Assembly (NCBI RefSeq): GCF_905233635.1
Contig: NZ_CAJODG010000001.1
Span: 1-63,597, forward strand
Source of the DNA: Selenomonas sp. AE3005
Lineage (GTDB): Bacteria; Bacillota; Negativicutes; Selenomonadales; Selenomonadaceae
DNA length: 63,597 nt
Direction: 5' to 3'
Notes under the pieces: model-generated
Database searches by the model: none
What the model saw: only the letters and a program-made list of their open reading frames with translations
Told to the model about the DNA's origin: nothing
Part shown: in pieces, positions 19,229 through 28,423 of the stretch
How positions within the stretch are numbered: position 1 is the stretch's first letter
Layout of the letters: the number at the start of each line of letters is the position of its first letter
Translations under genes and position numbers: made by a program

Positions 19229-19951
19229 TTAGAACAAACCACCTAGCAAGCCCGAGAAGAATCCACCGCCGCCACCACCAGATTGTGTAGAAGTGCTTGT
19301 AGTTTTTCCTTTTCCTGCTGCCGCTGCAAGTGCACCAGTGGTCGAACCATTAAGCCCTAACGATGCGTTCCACAAGTTAGTTGCCGGTGTCTGTGCTGCC
19401 TCCTGCGCTGCTGCTGCCGTCGTAATCGGTGTCGTAGCCGACTGCAACTGCTGAGAATAGATATTCCCGAGCTGATTGATATTGCTATTGAAGTTCCGTG
19501 CCATCGTGTCACTAACATTCTTGGAAATGTCGTTAAGTCCTGCGCTGGTAACGCTGCTATTCAGCACGCCACGTCTTGCAGAGTTGTTAAGCAAATTGCC
19601 ATACGTGCTGGTTACGCCAGAGCGGATAGCGTCTGCCATGTTCTGCGTATAAGCTGTTGGTAACTGTCCTTGTGCAAGGTTGCTAAAGCCCTGCTGTGCT
19701 CCTGCAATTTGATTCTGTGCGTCGTTATTCAAACCATTAAAATCAACCTGCACCGCACCAATAGAATCCTCTAGGATTTTCCTTGCCGTATCATTAAGCC
19801 ACAAGGCATTAGGAGATACCGCGTTTGCGTATTGTGACTGTGCTTTTTGAAGTTCCAGTTCATACTGTGTCGGCGTATATGTCGATGTGTTATTTACGGT
19901 CGTACCACCACCGCCACCGCCAAACAGTTGTAAGTCGAATTGTATATCCAT
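19229..19951 (-). CDS. virion protein with N-terminal FDLQLF motif
   Basis: 240 residues. Begins 'MDIQFDLQLFGGGGG', then a helical region rich in Asn, Gln and Ala with 'ANAVSPNALWLNDTARKI', and ends in Gly-rich 'GGGGGFFSGLLGGLF'. The FDLQ-x-F leader is shared with the capsid and scaffold proteins of this phage. Probably a tail-tube or ejection component; the exact role cannot be read from sequence. Confidence 0.65.
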   Translation of the reverse strand: MDIQFDLQLFGGGGGGTTVNNTSTYTPTQYELELQKAQSQYANAVSPNALWLNDTARKILEDSIGAVQVDFNGLNNDAQNQIAGAQQGFSNLAQGQLPTAYTQNMADAIRSGVTSTYGNLLNNSARRGVLNSSVTSAGLNDISKNVSDTMARNFNSNINQLGNIYSQQLQSATTPITTAAAAQEAAQTPATNLWNASLGLNGSTTGALAAAAGKGKTTSTSTQSGGGGGGFFSGLLGGLF

Positions 19952-19971
19952 GAGTCCACCCCCTTGCCGTT

Positions 19972-20385
19972 TTACGGCTCCCAGGTAACAAAATAAGCCT
20001 GCTCACCAGTTTCAAATCTAAACGCTGGTGACATCAGGCCCTTTTTCCCTGTATCTTTTTGTATGCCATAGTAACGGGTCAAACCCTCTGTTGTTTTCTC
20101 TTTTTTGTAAATCTTATATCCAAACAATCTTATATAGGCCAGTACCTCCTGCCGTACACACCATGTACCGCAGGAGGTTGCGCCTATCTTGCGAGCCATT
20201 TCGCTCACTTTATCTTTCCAGTACCTTGCGTCACCACATAACTGGTGAATGATAACCATATTGTCCTTCTGCCCTACTTCACAAAAGCCTTTATCCGGCA
20301 AATAGTAGAGCATGTATCTCATGTCACGCTTGAAGGGAGTCGGTGTCTTGCTGTTGTATTTTTCTATCCATTCTTCGAGCGTCAT
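19972..20385 (-). CDS. hypothetical protein, possibly GNAT-like
   Basis: 137 residues, start preceded by GAGG. A compact alpha/beta-looking protein with 'MVIIHQLCGDARYWKDKVSEMARKIG' and 'YIRLFGYKIYK', a layout reminiscent of small acetyltransferase-like proteins found among podoviral structural genes. Acetyl-CoA-binding residues cannot be confirmed, so the function is left open. Confidence 0.55.
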   Translation of the reverse strand: MTLEEWIEKYNSKTPTPFKRDMRYMLYYLPDKGFCEVGQKDNMVIIHQLCGDARYWKDKVSEMARKIGATSCGTWCVRQEVLAYIRLFGYKIYKKEKTTEGLTRYYGIQKDTGKKGLMSPAFRFETGEQAYFVTWEP

Positions 20386-20431
20386 AACTATACCTCAAAT
20401 CATACCCTTTAGGTAAGGGCATCAATCCATA

Positions 20432-20521
20432 TCATAAACTACTTATGTCAATGTACATACAAACGAGCACTCCTACCGCTAATGCAATGGCGATAACACG
20501 CTCAATCGGTTTCATGTCCAT
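20432..20521 (-). CDS. 29-residue single-span membrane peptide
   Basis: Short ORF M-D-M-K-P-I-E-R followed by one hydrophobic helix ('VIAIALAVGVLVCMYI'). AGGAG lies 8 nt before the ATG, inside the end of the zinc-ribbon gene, which it overlaps by 20 nt. It could be a small late membrane protein; no homologue recognised. Confidence 0.4.
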   Translation of the reverse strand: MDMKPIERVIAIALAVGVLVCMYIDISSL

Positions 20522-20654
20522 CAGTCTGCTCCTGCTCGGTAGGCGGTACGTACTTGACACATTTCGGATTGTTGCATACCCACTTCGGTTCGGTTTCTGT
20601 GCCATCGTTACGCATGGGTTTCAAGCAACGATTGCAACGCTTTGTGATTGCCAT
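20502..20654 (-). CDS. 50-residue zinc-ribbon protein
   Basis: ATG 20654 follows GGAGG. Two Cys pairs ('CNRC' and 'CNNPKC') separated by about 19 residues form a probable zinc ribbon. The C-terminus is polar and acidic. Small zinc-ribbon proteins are common among phage tail genes; role unknown. Confidence 0.6.
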   Translation of the reverse strand: MAITKRCNRCLKPMRNDGTETEPKWVCNNPKCVKYVPPTEQEQTDGHETD

Positions 20655-20656
20655 GA

Positions 20657-21232
20657 TTATTCACCTCCTACAATTTCTTCATACGCTTTATCATAATCTT
20701 CATTGAGAGCAATAAGCTCTGCTTTAAGTTCTTCGGCAAGCTCGGTATCGTCTGTCAGCATAGCCATTGTATACTGCTCGGATAACACGGCTTTGTCGGT
20801 GTTGTACTGCGCATCAAGCTGCGCCAGTGCCTCCGCTTTGTCATGCGCTTTCTTTGCCTCGATGTAATCGGGATTGTCAGCACTCAACCAGTATACGCCA
20901 TCAACGCTGACTGGCTCGGTGTCGCTGAATGAGAGGGTTACTTCATTGTAGATTCTCTGTAATTCTTCGGCAAGATGGTTACTGCCGTAATAATTGATAG
21001 TGCCATCTGTGTTTTCTGTGTAGCCATAAACCAACTTATCATCGGGATATTGTTCCCAATCTTTACCGTTCCACCGAGGCTTTGCACCTTCGATGATGGT
21101 TGGCTTTTTATTCGTGCTATTGGCAGGAGTGAGATAAACGTTTTTGCCCTGCTTTTGTGATTCCAACGGGTCAATCTGACAGGTTATAGTACCTGCATAG
21201 AATCTGTTGTTGTCATAGATATATGCAATCAT
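20657..21232 (-). CDS. tail fibre accessory/chaperone-like protein
   Basis: 191 residues from ATG 21232 (GGAGG, 7 nt); an in-frame TTG at 21238 is not favoured. The N-terminal half is beta-rich with the pattern 'KPRWNGKDWEQYPDDKLVYGY', often seen in fibre-tip or fibre-assembly proteins. The C-terminal half (about 120-191) is a charged coiled coil. It directly follows the collar-domain fibre gene, the usual place for a fibre chaperone. Confidence 0.55.
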   Translation of the reverse strand: MIAYIYDNNRFYAGTITCQIDPLESQKQGKNVYLTPANSTNKKPTIIEGAKPRWNGKDWEQYPDDKLVYGYTENTDGTINYYGSNHLAEELQRIYNEVTLSFSDTEPVSVDGVYWLSADNPDYIEAKKAHDKAEALAQLDAQYNTDKAVLSEQYTMAMLTDDTELAEELKAELIALNEDYDKAYEEIVGGE

Positions 21233-21244
21233 TGTCAAGCCTCC

Positions 21245-22594
21245 TTAGTATTTAATCATCCAGCGTGTGGTGAGTGATTTTGGAGTTACTGTAGTTGACG
21301 AGCCGTAGATAGAGTTTGACGATGATGCCTTGATTTGCAAACCATATTGAGCATAATTACCACCAGTATTGTTAATATTATCGCCAGTTGAACCTAAGCT
21401 ATATTTACTGAATGCTCCACTTGTGGTTGTATTCGGACCGAATGCGCAAACTCGTGCTGTGCTGGATACGCTAGTTATATTACCTGTAATATCTGGCAAC
21501 CCTGCGCTAACCTGTGTACCAGCCGTTGTACCACCTTGTAAGTAGCGCGAATCAGTCAGTAACGGCAGGTTGAAAGTGGTCGAGCCATCACCGGTACCGT
21601 ATTTCGTGCCAATTGCGTCAAACAATGCTACATACGTTGTACGACTAACAGCCGACCCATCGCAAAGTAAATAACCGTCCTGTGCATTATCAGACGCACT
21701 GGGGATAAGCGTTCCGGGCGGTACAAGTATCGACAAATCAGCCAACGCTTGTGCATACTGCGTGACATCTATTAACGCAGAGTCCTCTGTCTGCCCGTTA
21801 AATGCCTTAATGAGATAGATAGTGTTGGAATCCGTAGACAATTCTGCCGTCAAGCCACTGTTTTCGGGCGTATTGCCAAGCAGTTCCTTGGTTGCTATGC
21901 CTGTAACTTTACCGCTTGTTAAGCCGGAACCGGAACTCAAAGCACTACCTACATCTTTGCCATACGCAGTAGTAGCATACGATACACCGGAAGAACTACT
22001 AGTACGCGGGCCAAACAAAATACTTCCATCTGTAAATGCAAGGCTCTTGCCATTACCGTAAACATTAGCCGTTACTGACGCTGCGAACTGATAGCTCGGC
22101 AAATTAAAAGTGGTAGTTCCGTCACCAGCACCATACTTGGTGCCGATTAACGTAAACAGGTCTTGATACATAGTTCTGGAAACAGCTGCGCCGTTACATA
22201 CAAGATAACCGGCCGGTAATGTGTTACCCCCACTGTACGGGATAATGGTGCCTAAAGGTACGCCGTCACCTTCGCCACCTTCTCCACCGCCACCACCGCC
22301 ACCGGACGAACTACCGATTTTACGAATAGTCCATGTTACAGTACCATCTGTAACGGTGTCTCCAATAGCAGGTGTGGCTGGCAACGTAAGGTCAGTATTG
22401 CTGGTATCACCAGCAGTGGTACATTCCAAATACCAACCAGTAGGCAAACCAGATGCAAATTTAATATCACCTACTGCCTGTGACGTATAAGGTCTACGCA
22501 CAATATCAATAATCTGTGCTAATTCTGTCTCAAAGTGGTAATCATTATAAACGCCTTGGTCATTAGCCGCGTGAAATTTCGATTTTACTGCCAT
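21245..22594 (-). CDS. tail fibre protein with two tail-collar domains
   Basis: 449 residues from ATG 22594 (GGAGG; extension to 22627 rejected). After a short N-terminal attachment region it carries two tandem copies of the phage tail collar motif: 'PLGTIIPYSGG...GYLVCNGAAVSRTMY...GTKYGAGDGTTTFNLP' in pieces near residues 115-175, and 'PPGTLIPSA...GYLLCDGSAVSRTTY...GTKYGTGDGSTTFNLP' near 290-350. Collar domains occur at the distal part of fibres. Probably the host-recognition fibre; the duplication is unusual. Confidence 0.8.
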   Translation of the reverse strand: MAVKSKFHAANDQGVYNDYHFETELAQIIDIVRRPYTSQAVGDIKFASGLPTGWYLECTTAGDTSNTDLTLPATPAIGDTVTDGTVTWTIRKIGSSSGGGGGGGEGGEGDGVPLGTIIPYSGGNTLPAGYLVCNGAAVSRTMYQDLFTLIGTKYGAGDGTTTFNLPSYQFAASVTANVYGNGKSLAFTDGSILFGPRTSSSSGVSYATTAYGKDVGSALSSGSGLTSGKVTGIATKELLGNTPENSGLTAELSTDSNTIYLIKAFNGQTEDSALIDVTQYAQALADLSILVPPGTLIPSASDNAQDGYLLCDGSAVSRTTYVALFDAIGTKYGTGDGSTTFNLPLLTDSRYLQGGTTAGTQVSAGLPDITGNITSVSSTARVCAFGPNTTTSGAFSKYSLGSTGDNINNTGGNYAQYGLQIKASSSNSIYGSSTTVTPKSLTTRWMIKY

Positions 22595-22608
22595 TTTTCG
22601 TTCCTCCT

Positions 22609-22875
22609 TTAAGTCGGCTCTATCCAAATTAAGGATGTGTCAGAAGGCTGTGTATTACTTATTACATAAGCAGTACCACCGGCAGGTGGTGTTGCCCATG
22701 TTCCATCACCGCGTAAAAATTTACTATTGTCCCCTGCCTCTGGCTGTGGCACCATGCCTTTTTCACCGTCAGCTGAAGATGTAGCTCCAGAAAAGTCCTC
22801 ATTCATTTGTAGAAAGTAATCAGATATTCGGTCAAGGCAGCTATCCAGCTGGTCCTTGGTGACTGATTTGGCCAT
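22609..22875 (-). CDS. small fibre-associated protein
   Basis: 88 residues from ATG 22875 (GGAGG). Contains 'FLRGDGTWATP', a phrase typical of tail fibre repeats, and ends in 'LIWIEPT', close to the end of the 285-residue fibre protein upstream. The longer reading to 22929 begins inside a terminator and is rejected. Probably a fibre connector or tip. Confidence 0.6.
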   Translation of the reverse strand: MAKSVTKDQLDSCLDRISDYFLQMNEDFSGATSSADGEKGMVPQPEAGDNSKFLRGDGTWATPPAGGTAYVISNTQPSDTSLIWIEPT

Positions 22876-22896
22876 ATACTCACTCACCTCCGTAAA

Positions 22897-22926
22897 GCAA
22901 AAAGAGAGCCACGAATGACTCTCTTT
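22897..22926 (-). terminator. terminator downstream of the abundant fibre/decoration gene
   Basis: Stem AAAGAGAG (22901-22908) / CTCTCTTT (22919-22926) with two further pairs inside. On the minus strand it is followed by TTTTTGC. It lies 24 nt after the stop of the 266-codon gene and may reduce expression of the fibre genes beyond it. Confidence 0.75.
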
Positions 22927-22949
22927 CATGCTTAGCTATTCAACTGTTA

Positions 22950-23750
22950 TTAGGGGGTAACAGTCGGAGCAGGCAGAGCTGCGTCAAGCATTTCTGCTAC
23001 TTCAGCATCCGTCGCAAACTCGACAACCGTTTTAGCAACGCCATCGATTTCGATAACGCCGGATTTCTCCGTGCTGACAGTGGTCTTGTTAGCCTGTACG
23101 GAGATACCAGCCAGCTTGGCGGAATCAGCCGTGAACTGAGCGTGGTCAGTTGCGCTCATAGCACCGGTTGCGCTGTCAGTAGCAACTGCCAAGGCTACGC
23201 CGGAGGCACCAACAGAAAGGCCGTTAGCGTTTGCGGTATCAACCACTACAGTGAACTCACCGTTGGTCAGGTTAAGACCGTTGCCAGCCGTGTACGCATC
23301 CACCAGGTCATTGACCGGCAGGTAAATGTGTTCAGCCGTTTCAGATGCGTCTTTGGCATTGATGACAAAATCGACATATTTGTCACCCGGTACTGCACCC
23401 TGGTACGGAACGTCAGCCGTCGCAACGGTTTCAAGCGTTGCAGATTTTACGAGGAAGTCCTTCGGGATGTCAATGTCCGTGGACAAGGCTACGCCGTTGG
23501 CCTTAATGGTATAGCTGGATGCATAACCAGTGTTGGCCGTGGCTTTTTTCTCAACAGCAATGAGAACATCAACCGCGCCATCGGTCGGAGTCAGAGCAGA
23601 ACCATTGACTTTAACGGACTTAATTGCGCCGTTTTCAATGGTATCAATCTGCGTCTGCAAGTCATCAGTAACGGCTTTAGTGCGCGTTGCCAAGGACTGA
23701 AGGTGTTTCAGCCGAGTAACTTTTTCGAGCTGTTCCGGAGTGAGTGCCAT
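22950..23750 (-). CDS. head/tail fibre-like virion protein
   Basis: 266 residues. An N-terminal helical coil ('LEKVTRLKHLQSLATRTKAV') is followed by beta-rich, Ala/Val/Thr/Asp-rich repeats ('YTAGNGLNLTNGEFTVVVDTA') and a C-terminal 'FATDAEVAEMLD'. This looks like the head-fibre or decoration proteins of Firmicute phages. Codon use is high in C-ending codons, like the capsid gene, and the gene has its own terminator, both consistent with high expression. Confidence 0.65.
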   Translation of the reverse strand: MALTPEQLEKVTRLKHLQSLATRTKAVTDDLQTQIDTIENGAIKSVKVNGSALTPTDGAVDVLIAVEKKATANTGYASSYTIKANGVALSTDIDIPKDFLVKSATLETVATADVPYQGAVPGDKYVDFVINAKDASETAEHIYLPVNDLVDAYTAGNGLNLTNGEFTVVVDTANANGLSVGASGVALAVATDSATGAMSATDHAQFTADSAKLAGISVQANKTTVSTEKSGVIEIDGVAKTVVEFATDAEVAEMLDAALPAPTVTP

Positions 23751-23809
23751 AATAATCTCTCCTTTCGAGATTTAAAATTATTTATCTATACCCCATAGGG
23801 ATATATTCG

Positions 23810-24118
23810 TTAGTCACCGAACACATTGTCCAGCATTTCATCAACTTCGGCATCAGTAGCGTATTCTTCGTCACCACCACCACCGCCGCCTCCTCCACCA
23901 GTAGAAGGAGTAACATTAAGCGTTGCTTTTTTGCCACTTACGGCTCTAGCTTTGATATTTTCACCGGAGAATTGCAGCGGAGAACCACCTTGAAGAATGA
24001 ATCCCGTATATTCCGGGGAATCACCAACGGCTATTTCCACTCTTTCCCCTGGTCTGGTGTAAAATACACCACTGCTTTCGGATATTGAAGTAAAAGTATT
24101 GGTGAGATTGTACTGCAT
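23810..24118 (-). CDS. small virion protein with shared ATDAEV tail
   Basis: 102 residues from ATG 24118; the ribosome site lies in the end of the previous gene. A beta-rich N-terminal domain ('YTRPGERVEIAVGDSPEYTG') is joined by a nine-Gly linker to an acidic C-terminal peptide 'YATDAEVDEMLDNVFGD'. The same C-terminal motif ends the 266-residue fibre protein, suggesting both dock on the same partner. Confidence 0.6.
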   Translation of the reverse strand: MQYNLTNTFTSISESSGVFYTRPGERVEIAVGDSPEYTGFILQGGSPLQFSGENIKARAVSGKKATLNVTPSTGGGGGGGGGDEEYATDAEVDEMLDNVFGD

Positions 24119-24119
24119 T

Positions 24120-24977
24120 TTATTCACCTTCTTTTGGTTCAATCCAAATCGTTGCATTGTCAGGAACATTTTTACTTACAACTATAACGGGAATGTCCGG
24201 TATATCGGGAATGTCAATATTGACATCCACGTGTTCACTGCCGTTATACTGAGCAATCGGACTGTCATTCTGTCTGATTACCAGCATACGGGCATTGCCG
24301 ATACCACCCTGGTTGGCATTAACAAACGCCTTTTCAGACGCGCTCCATACCAATACTTGACCATCTTGTATGTCATTGATATTTTGCGCTTTGCCTGCCC
24401 ACTTGTTTGCGCTCCCGTTAATACTAAATTCGCCTACGCCATCATTGTTCAGTCGAACAATCTTATTGGGGCCGCTTGTTGCTACTTCATCTTTTGTTAC
24501 TACACCTTCATCGTCATAGTCCATCATGTCATGGAAATGCAACGACAAGAAGATGCGCCAAGCACCAGAACGCCATACATATACGCGTGAAGTATCGTAC
24601 GCAATATACAAATCACCGGTCTGCGAAGTTGAAGGTAAGGCAGATTCCAGTCCTAAATATAGGCTGCCAAAACCCTCGCCGTGTATAGCTCCTATGTCAG
24701 CAGCATTAAGGCCGAAACCTTTTGCTACCGAACCCACGGGAATATAATCCGTATTATCAGCATTACGCATCATAATTGCTGGTGGGTTCAAGGAGGTATC
24801 TATCTTTATGCTAAACGGTACTGCGTCACCAGCTGCATGGTCTATACTAGCGTCGAATTGACGCAAGCGGTTTAACTTCTCGTAGACATCAGCAAAAGTT
24901 TCAATGATTTTTAAAGACGCGCTGTCAATATCATCACCCGTTGCCGAATAATCTAACGGTTTTTTTACTTCCCACAT
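24120..24977 (-). CDS. tail fibre/spike protein
   Basis: 285 residues. N-terminal helical part ('IIETFADVYEKLNRLRQ'), then beta-rich sections with 'GDLYIAYDTSRVYVWRSGAW', a motif common in phage fibre tips, then 'GPNKIVRLNNDG' and a C-terminal 'ATIWIEPKEGE'. Directly downstream of the tail nozzle gene, so it is likely the fibre anchored on the nozzle. Confidence 0.65.
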   Translation of the reverse strand: MWEVKKPLDYSATGDDIDSASLKIIETFADVYEKLNRLRQFDASIDHAAGDAVPFSIKIDTSLNPPAIMMRNADNTDYIPVGSVAKGFGLNAADIGAIHGEGFGSLYLGLESALPSTSQTGDLYIAYDTSRVYVWRSGAWRIFLSLHFHDMMDYDDEGVVTKDEVATSGPNKIVRLNNDGVGEFSINGSANKWAGKAQNINDIQDGQVLVWSASEKAFVNANQGGIGNARMLVIRQNDSPIAQYNGSEHVDVNIDIPDIPDIPVIVVSKNVPDNATIWIEPKEGE

Positions 24978-24980
24978 TTA

Positions 24981-26489
24981 TCACACCTCCACAATATCAA
25001 GCGCAATGCCATTCAAGAGGAAACCGCCTGCTGAACCGTATCCTTCGACCGTCAGATACTTTGAGCGGAACACATTGCGACTTTCCTTAATAATGTCACG
25101 CCTTGAAAAGATTTTTGTTTTATTGCCATATATGGGAGTCGGATTCAAGTATATCTTTTCACCACTCACATACAGACCTTTTGACCGGCCTTGGCCATAT
25201 ATTTTGGTCTTATTCTTGTAAATCTTTGCTCTGTTATGCCATATTTTCAAGAAATAAGCAGGTATCGGCAGGGGAATGACAACGCCACCTACCTTTATAT
25301 AACCGCTGTACACGTCGGACGTGAAAGGCAGTATAGAAACCTGCGTTCTCTTTAACAGATATTCGTTACCGCTATCGATGCGCTTTGCTTGAAACTTCCA
25401 CGCTAACGGCTTGCCGTTATCATCAAACGTGCTGTCCTGTAATTTGCTGATTCTATCCGGCTTTATCAGGTAAACCGTGTTGCCAACCGAAACAACATCC
25501 ACAATGTCACTGTTAAACTGCCGTTTGAACCACGCATTATGGTTTGTATCAAGCACCAGCACCTTACCTGCTGCGCCAATAAACCATATCTGAGATAACG
25601 GAGGAACAAATCTAACACGGGTATTAACCATAAGCTGTGCAAGCTCACGTGTTACCCTTGTTCCTACCCCTTCCGGCTTTACATCGCCATATTCAGACGT
25701 TGGCTGTAATGCCTGAACTTCGCTTTTGCCAAGTACAATAACCGTCCCTGCTATAGAAACAAAGGCCGTCCTGCTCATGCACTCTACGTTACGGCTTACT
25801 TCCGCAATCTGCCAGTCCGGGAACTCACCAGACAGGCGGTATACACGCCTATTGTCCTTAAATATCAGCATATCCTGGGATAACGCAGCCATACCGATGA
25901 ACTTACCGCCATCTTTATAGCCTGCCTCAACCCAAACAGAGCTGGAATAATCTCCCGTGTCCTCTGACCAGTTCGTTTCATCACCAACCGCCGAATAATG
26001 CACCTCGTTTTCCGTGGTGACAACTACGCGGCCTGCTCGTGTATAAACGCTGGTAGACAAAGGGGATTCATTAAGAGTTACAAGTCCTGAACCATTATGA
26101 TATTGGAGCTTTCCCCCAGACGCTAACAGTAAACCATCTTCCCAGCTGGCACATATCGGATAAAGATTACCGGATAACTCTCCCAGTTCGGTCAATCCCA
26201 CCAAGTTGGTTGAATAAACTTTGCGGTCATTGCCAACTAAGACAAATCGCTTGTTAATCTCATCCCATGCCCCGGCCACGATGGTTTTATCATCATCAAA
26301 AGGAAGAACATCGACCGTACCAGCCACCGTTTTTAGGCGGTTGGTTACGCTGTCAAGCTCCATATTGAGCACATCATATAACTGATTCTGCTCAATTCCT
26401 GCCATTGAAGTAGTGGTATTCAAGCCTCCTGAGAAGTCAGTCAGCGATAAATGCTGCTGATTGGCGTGTTTAGTAGATAATCTAGCCAT
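24981..26489 (-). CDS. tail nozzle/hub protein, P22 gp10 or T7 gp12-like
   Basis: 502 residues. Starts 'SLTDFSGGLNTTTS', an opening typical of this family, followed by repeated beta blades ('LASGGKLQYHNGSG', 'GRVVVTTENEVHYSAVGDE', 'DMLIFKDNRRVYRLSGE') that suggest a beta-propeller. Such proteins close the short podoviral tail below the adaptor. It lies directly after the head-tail adaptor gene with a 3-nt gap. Confidence 0.7.
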   Translation of the reverse strand: MARLSTKHANQQHLSLTDFSGGLNTTTSMAGIEQNQLYDVLNMELDSVTNRLKTVAGTVDVLPFDDDKTIVAGAWDEINKRFVLVGNDRKVYSTNLVGLTELGELSGNLYPICASWEDGLLLASGGKLQYHNGSGLVTLNESPLSTSVYTRAGRVVVTTENEVHYSAVGDETNWSEDTGDYSSSVWVEAGYKDGGKFIGMAALSQDMLIFKDNRRVYRLSGEFPDWQIAEVSRNVECMSRTAFVSIAGTVIVLGKSEVQALQPTSEYGDVKPEGVGTRVTRELAQLMVNTRVRFVPPLSQIWFIGAAGKVLVLDTNHNAWFKRQFNSDIVDVVSVGNTVYLIKPDRISKLQDSTFDDNGKPLAWKFQAKRIDSGNEYLLKRTQVSILPFTSDVYSGYIKVGGVVIPLPIPAYFLKIWHNRAKIYKNKTKIYGQGRSKGLYVSGEKIYLNPTPIYGNKTKIFSRRDIIKESRNVFRSKYLTVEGYGSAGGFLLNGIALDIVEV

Positions 26490-26492
26490 ACA

Positions 26493-27263
26493 CTACCACC
26501 GCCTTCGCGTTGGCTTGCCATACTGCTCCATTGTTGGCCCCCAATAGCCCTGTACTGTTACTCCTGTTGGGGGAATATGCAATAAGCGCATAATCTGTGC
26601 TTGGATTGTACTCATTATCTGGCTGTCAGCCGATACATCATACTCGTTTTCCACGGACAACCGCACGTTAGCATACTCCAATAGCAAATCATCAAACTCA
26701 TTGAGTAACGGGGTGTCATCTTCTATTGTCAGTTCATCGAAGTCCTGAACAACCAGAATATCATACCCGGTATTTGCTTTAGGTACAGGATATAGGTTTA
26801 CAGTTCTGTCACCTGTAACATAGTAAACCTCCGGCGTACCTTCTCGGTTAATGTCACCGTAGATTTCACTTAAGTTTGCCTCTTGTATTCTCCTGGTACG
26901 ATACGTGATTATGGTTTCTTTCCCGGAGAATAATGGCGTGGGGTTTTTATAAATCAGATTGTAGTTGTGATAAATCTTGGCATTTAACGACCGCTCTTCC
27001 GATTTTGCAATCTCGTCACCGGCTCTGACATACAAGAACACCATTGGTCTATACGGAAGTTCAATGCTTTGTGTTCCTGCCTCTACAACACCAGTGATAA
27101 CCTTTTCGGCTAACATTTCTGGTTTGTTGTCAGCAATGATACGGCGAATCGAGCGAACGCCCTGATTAACCACTGCTAAAATCTCGTCATCGTCGTAAGT
27201 AATAGCGTCCGTGTCGTGAACGACACGCCGTATGCGCTTTATCAGCGTTTTTATTGGTAGCAT
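26493..27263 (-). CDS. head-tail adaptor, P22 gp4/T7 gp11-like
   Basis: 256 residues. Begins with the helical pattern 'LIKRIRRVVHDTDAITYDDDEILAVVNQGVRSIRR' (in parts), common to adaptor proteins that bind under the portal. The middle is beta-rich ('PEVYYVTGDRTVNLYPVP') and helices close the C-terminus. Located between capsid and nozzle, as in related podoviruses. Confidence 0.7.
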   Translation of the reverse strand: MLPIKTLIKRIRRVVHDTDAITYDDDEILAVVNQGVRSIRRIIADNKPEMLAEKVITGVVEAGTQSIELPYRPMVFLYVRAGDEIAKSEERSLNAKIYHNYNLIYKNPTPLFSGKETIITYRTRRIQEANLSEIYGDINREGTPEVYYVTGDRTVNLYPVPKANTGYDILVVQDFDELTIEDDTPLLNEFDDLLLEYANVRLSVENEYDVSADSQIMSTIQAQIMRLLHIPPTGVTVQGYWGPTMEQYGKPTRRRW

Positions 27264-27326
27264 GTGTCCACCTCCTACAGTTCAGCCAAGAGACGGCTTT
27301 AGGCCGCCTCCTGCCATACTGCCTCA

Positions 27327-28391
27327 TCAGTCATCTTCGGAGCTGGTGAGCACGTTGATAACGCCGAAGTCAGTGTAGTTCGTTCCGTCAAACTTGAACT
27401 GTGCTTTCTGCAAGCCAAACATGCGACCGCAAGAAACACCGTACTTGTTTTCGTAGTCGAATTTCTTTTCAACCCAACGCGGTGCGTTACCTTCTGCGAA
27501 TACTGCTGCCTGTGCGCCCAGGAAGAGTGCATGGCCAACTTTCGTGGATGCGCCAGTATCGGTACGCGGTACGCGGTTGTGTTCATGGATAACAACGCCG
27601 TCGTACATACCCATAGCACCGGAGAAAATCGGATTCTTTTCACCGCGAACATTGGCATGTTTCTGAGCCTCAAGCCATTTCGGGTCATTGCGCAGGTCAC
27701 GTGCCTGGAACGGGTCAATTACCATTACGTACGTGCTATGGCCGTTTACGTTAATCGGACGAATAGCCGTGTTTTCGTCAGCCGTTGCCATGCGCTTAGC
27801 CTTACCAATCAGGTCAGCCGTGAAGGTATCTGCTGCTGCAATAGCACTTTCAGAAGCTGCGCTGCCACCATACACGATTCGGTCAGCGGAAGGCGGCGTA
27901 ATCGGGAACTTGTAGTCCGGACCAGCAAAAGTAGGCGTTACACCAGTCAGAACACCAAACAAGCTGGTGTCGATGAACGTGGACAGCCATTCAGCCAACG
28001 CGTCTTTAGCGTCCTTACGCATGTTAATCTGCGTTTTCTGCTCTTCATACAAACCATTCAGGCGTACGCCGTGACGGATGTAGTGAATATAGGTATCGAA
28101 GGAGCTGTATTCCAGAGCCTCTTCGTTGCCTTCCAAAATATTATCATCCCATACGCCAGTGCCAGACAGAGGCAGGAGCAGCGGAATGTTAATGCTCGTG
28201 CCGGGGCCTTTACGCAAGTCCTCTTTTACTTGAATGATGGAACGTGCATTACGACCCATAAAGCGGCTGAAATAGGAATCATGGATGCCTGCTTCCCATG
28301 CCTGCTTTGCCCAAGACTTGAGTATAAGTTCCTGTGGGATGGTAGTGTCAGCAAAACGCTGTAAGTCAAATTTGAATTTCATGTTTTCCAT
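27327..28391 (-). CDS. major capsid protein, N4-gp56 family
   Basis: 354 residues. Diagnostic stretches: 'SIIQVKEDLRKGPGTSINIP', 'LEGNEEALEYSS', 'YIHYIRHGVRLNG' and 'KDAKDALAEWLSTFID'. These match the N4 gp56-type HK97-fold capsids. It opens with 'MENMKFKFDLQRFAD', carrying the FDLQ-x-F leader also found in the scaffold. GGGAG lies 9 nt before ATG 28391. Placed right after the scaffold gene. Confidence 0.9.
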   Translation of the reverse strand: MENMKFKFDLQRFADTTIPQELILKSWAKQAWEAGIHDSYFSRFMGRNARSIIQVKEDLRKGPGTSINIPLLLPLSGTGVWDDNILEGNEEALEYSSFDTYIHYIRHGVRLNGLYEEQKTQINMRKDAKDALAEWLSTFIDTSLFGVLTGVTPTFAGPDYKFPITPPSADRIVYGGSAASESAIAAADTFTADLIGKAKRMATADENTAIRPINVNGHSTYVMVIDPFQARDLRNDPKWLEAQKHANVRGEKNPIFSGAMGMYDGVVIHEHNRVPRTDTGASTKVGHALFLGAQAAVFAEGNAPRWVEKKFDYENKYGVSCGRMFGLQKAQFKFDGTNYTDFGVINVLTSSEDD

Positions 28392-28423
28392 TTGTGTTTA
28401 CTCCCTTCATTGAAGGGCAGGAA

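Noticed and set aside
23142..23798. 218-codon plus-strand frame
   Set aside because: Antisense shadow of the 266-residue fibre/decoration gene, whose skewed codon use opens the opposite frame.
27531..28364. 277-codon plus-strand frame
   Set aside because: Antisense shadow of the major capsid gene.
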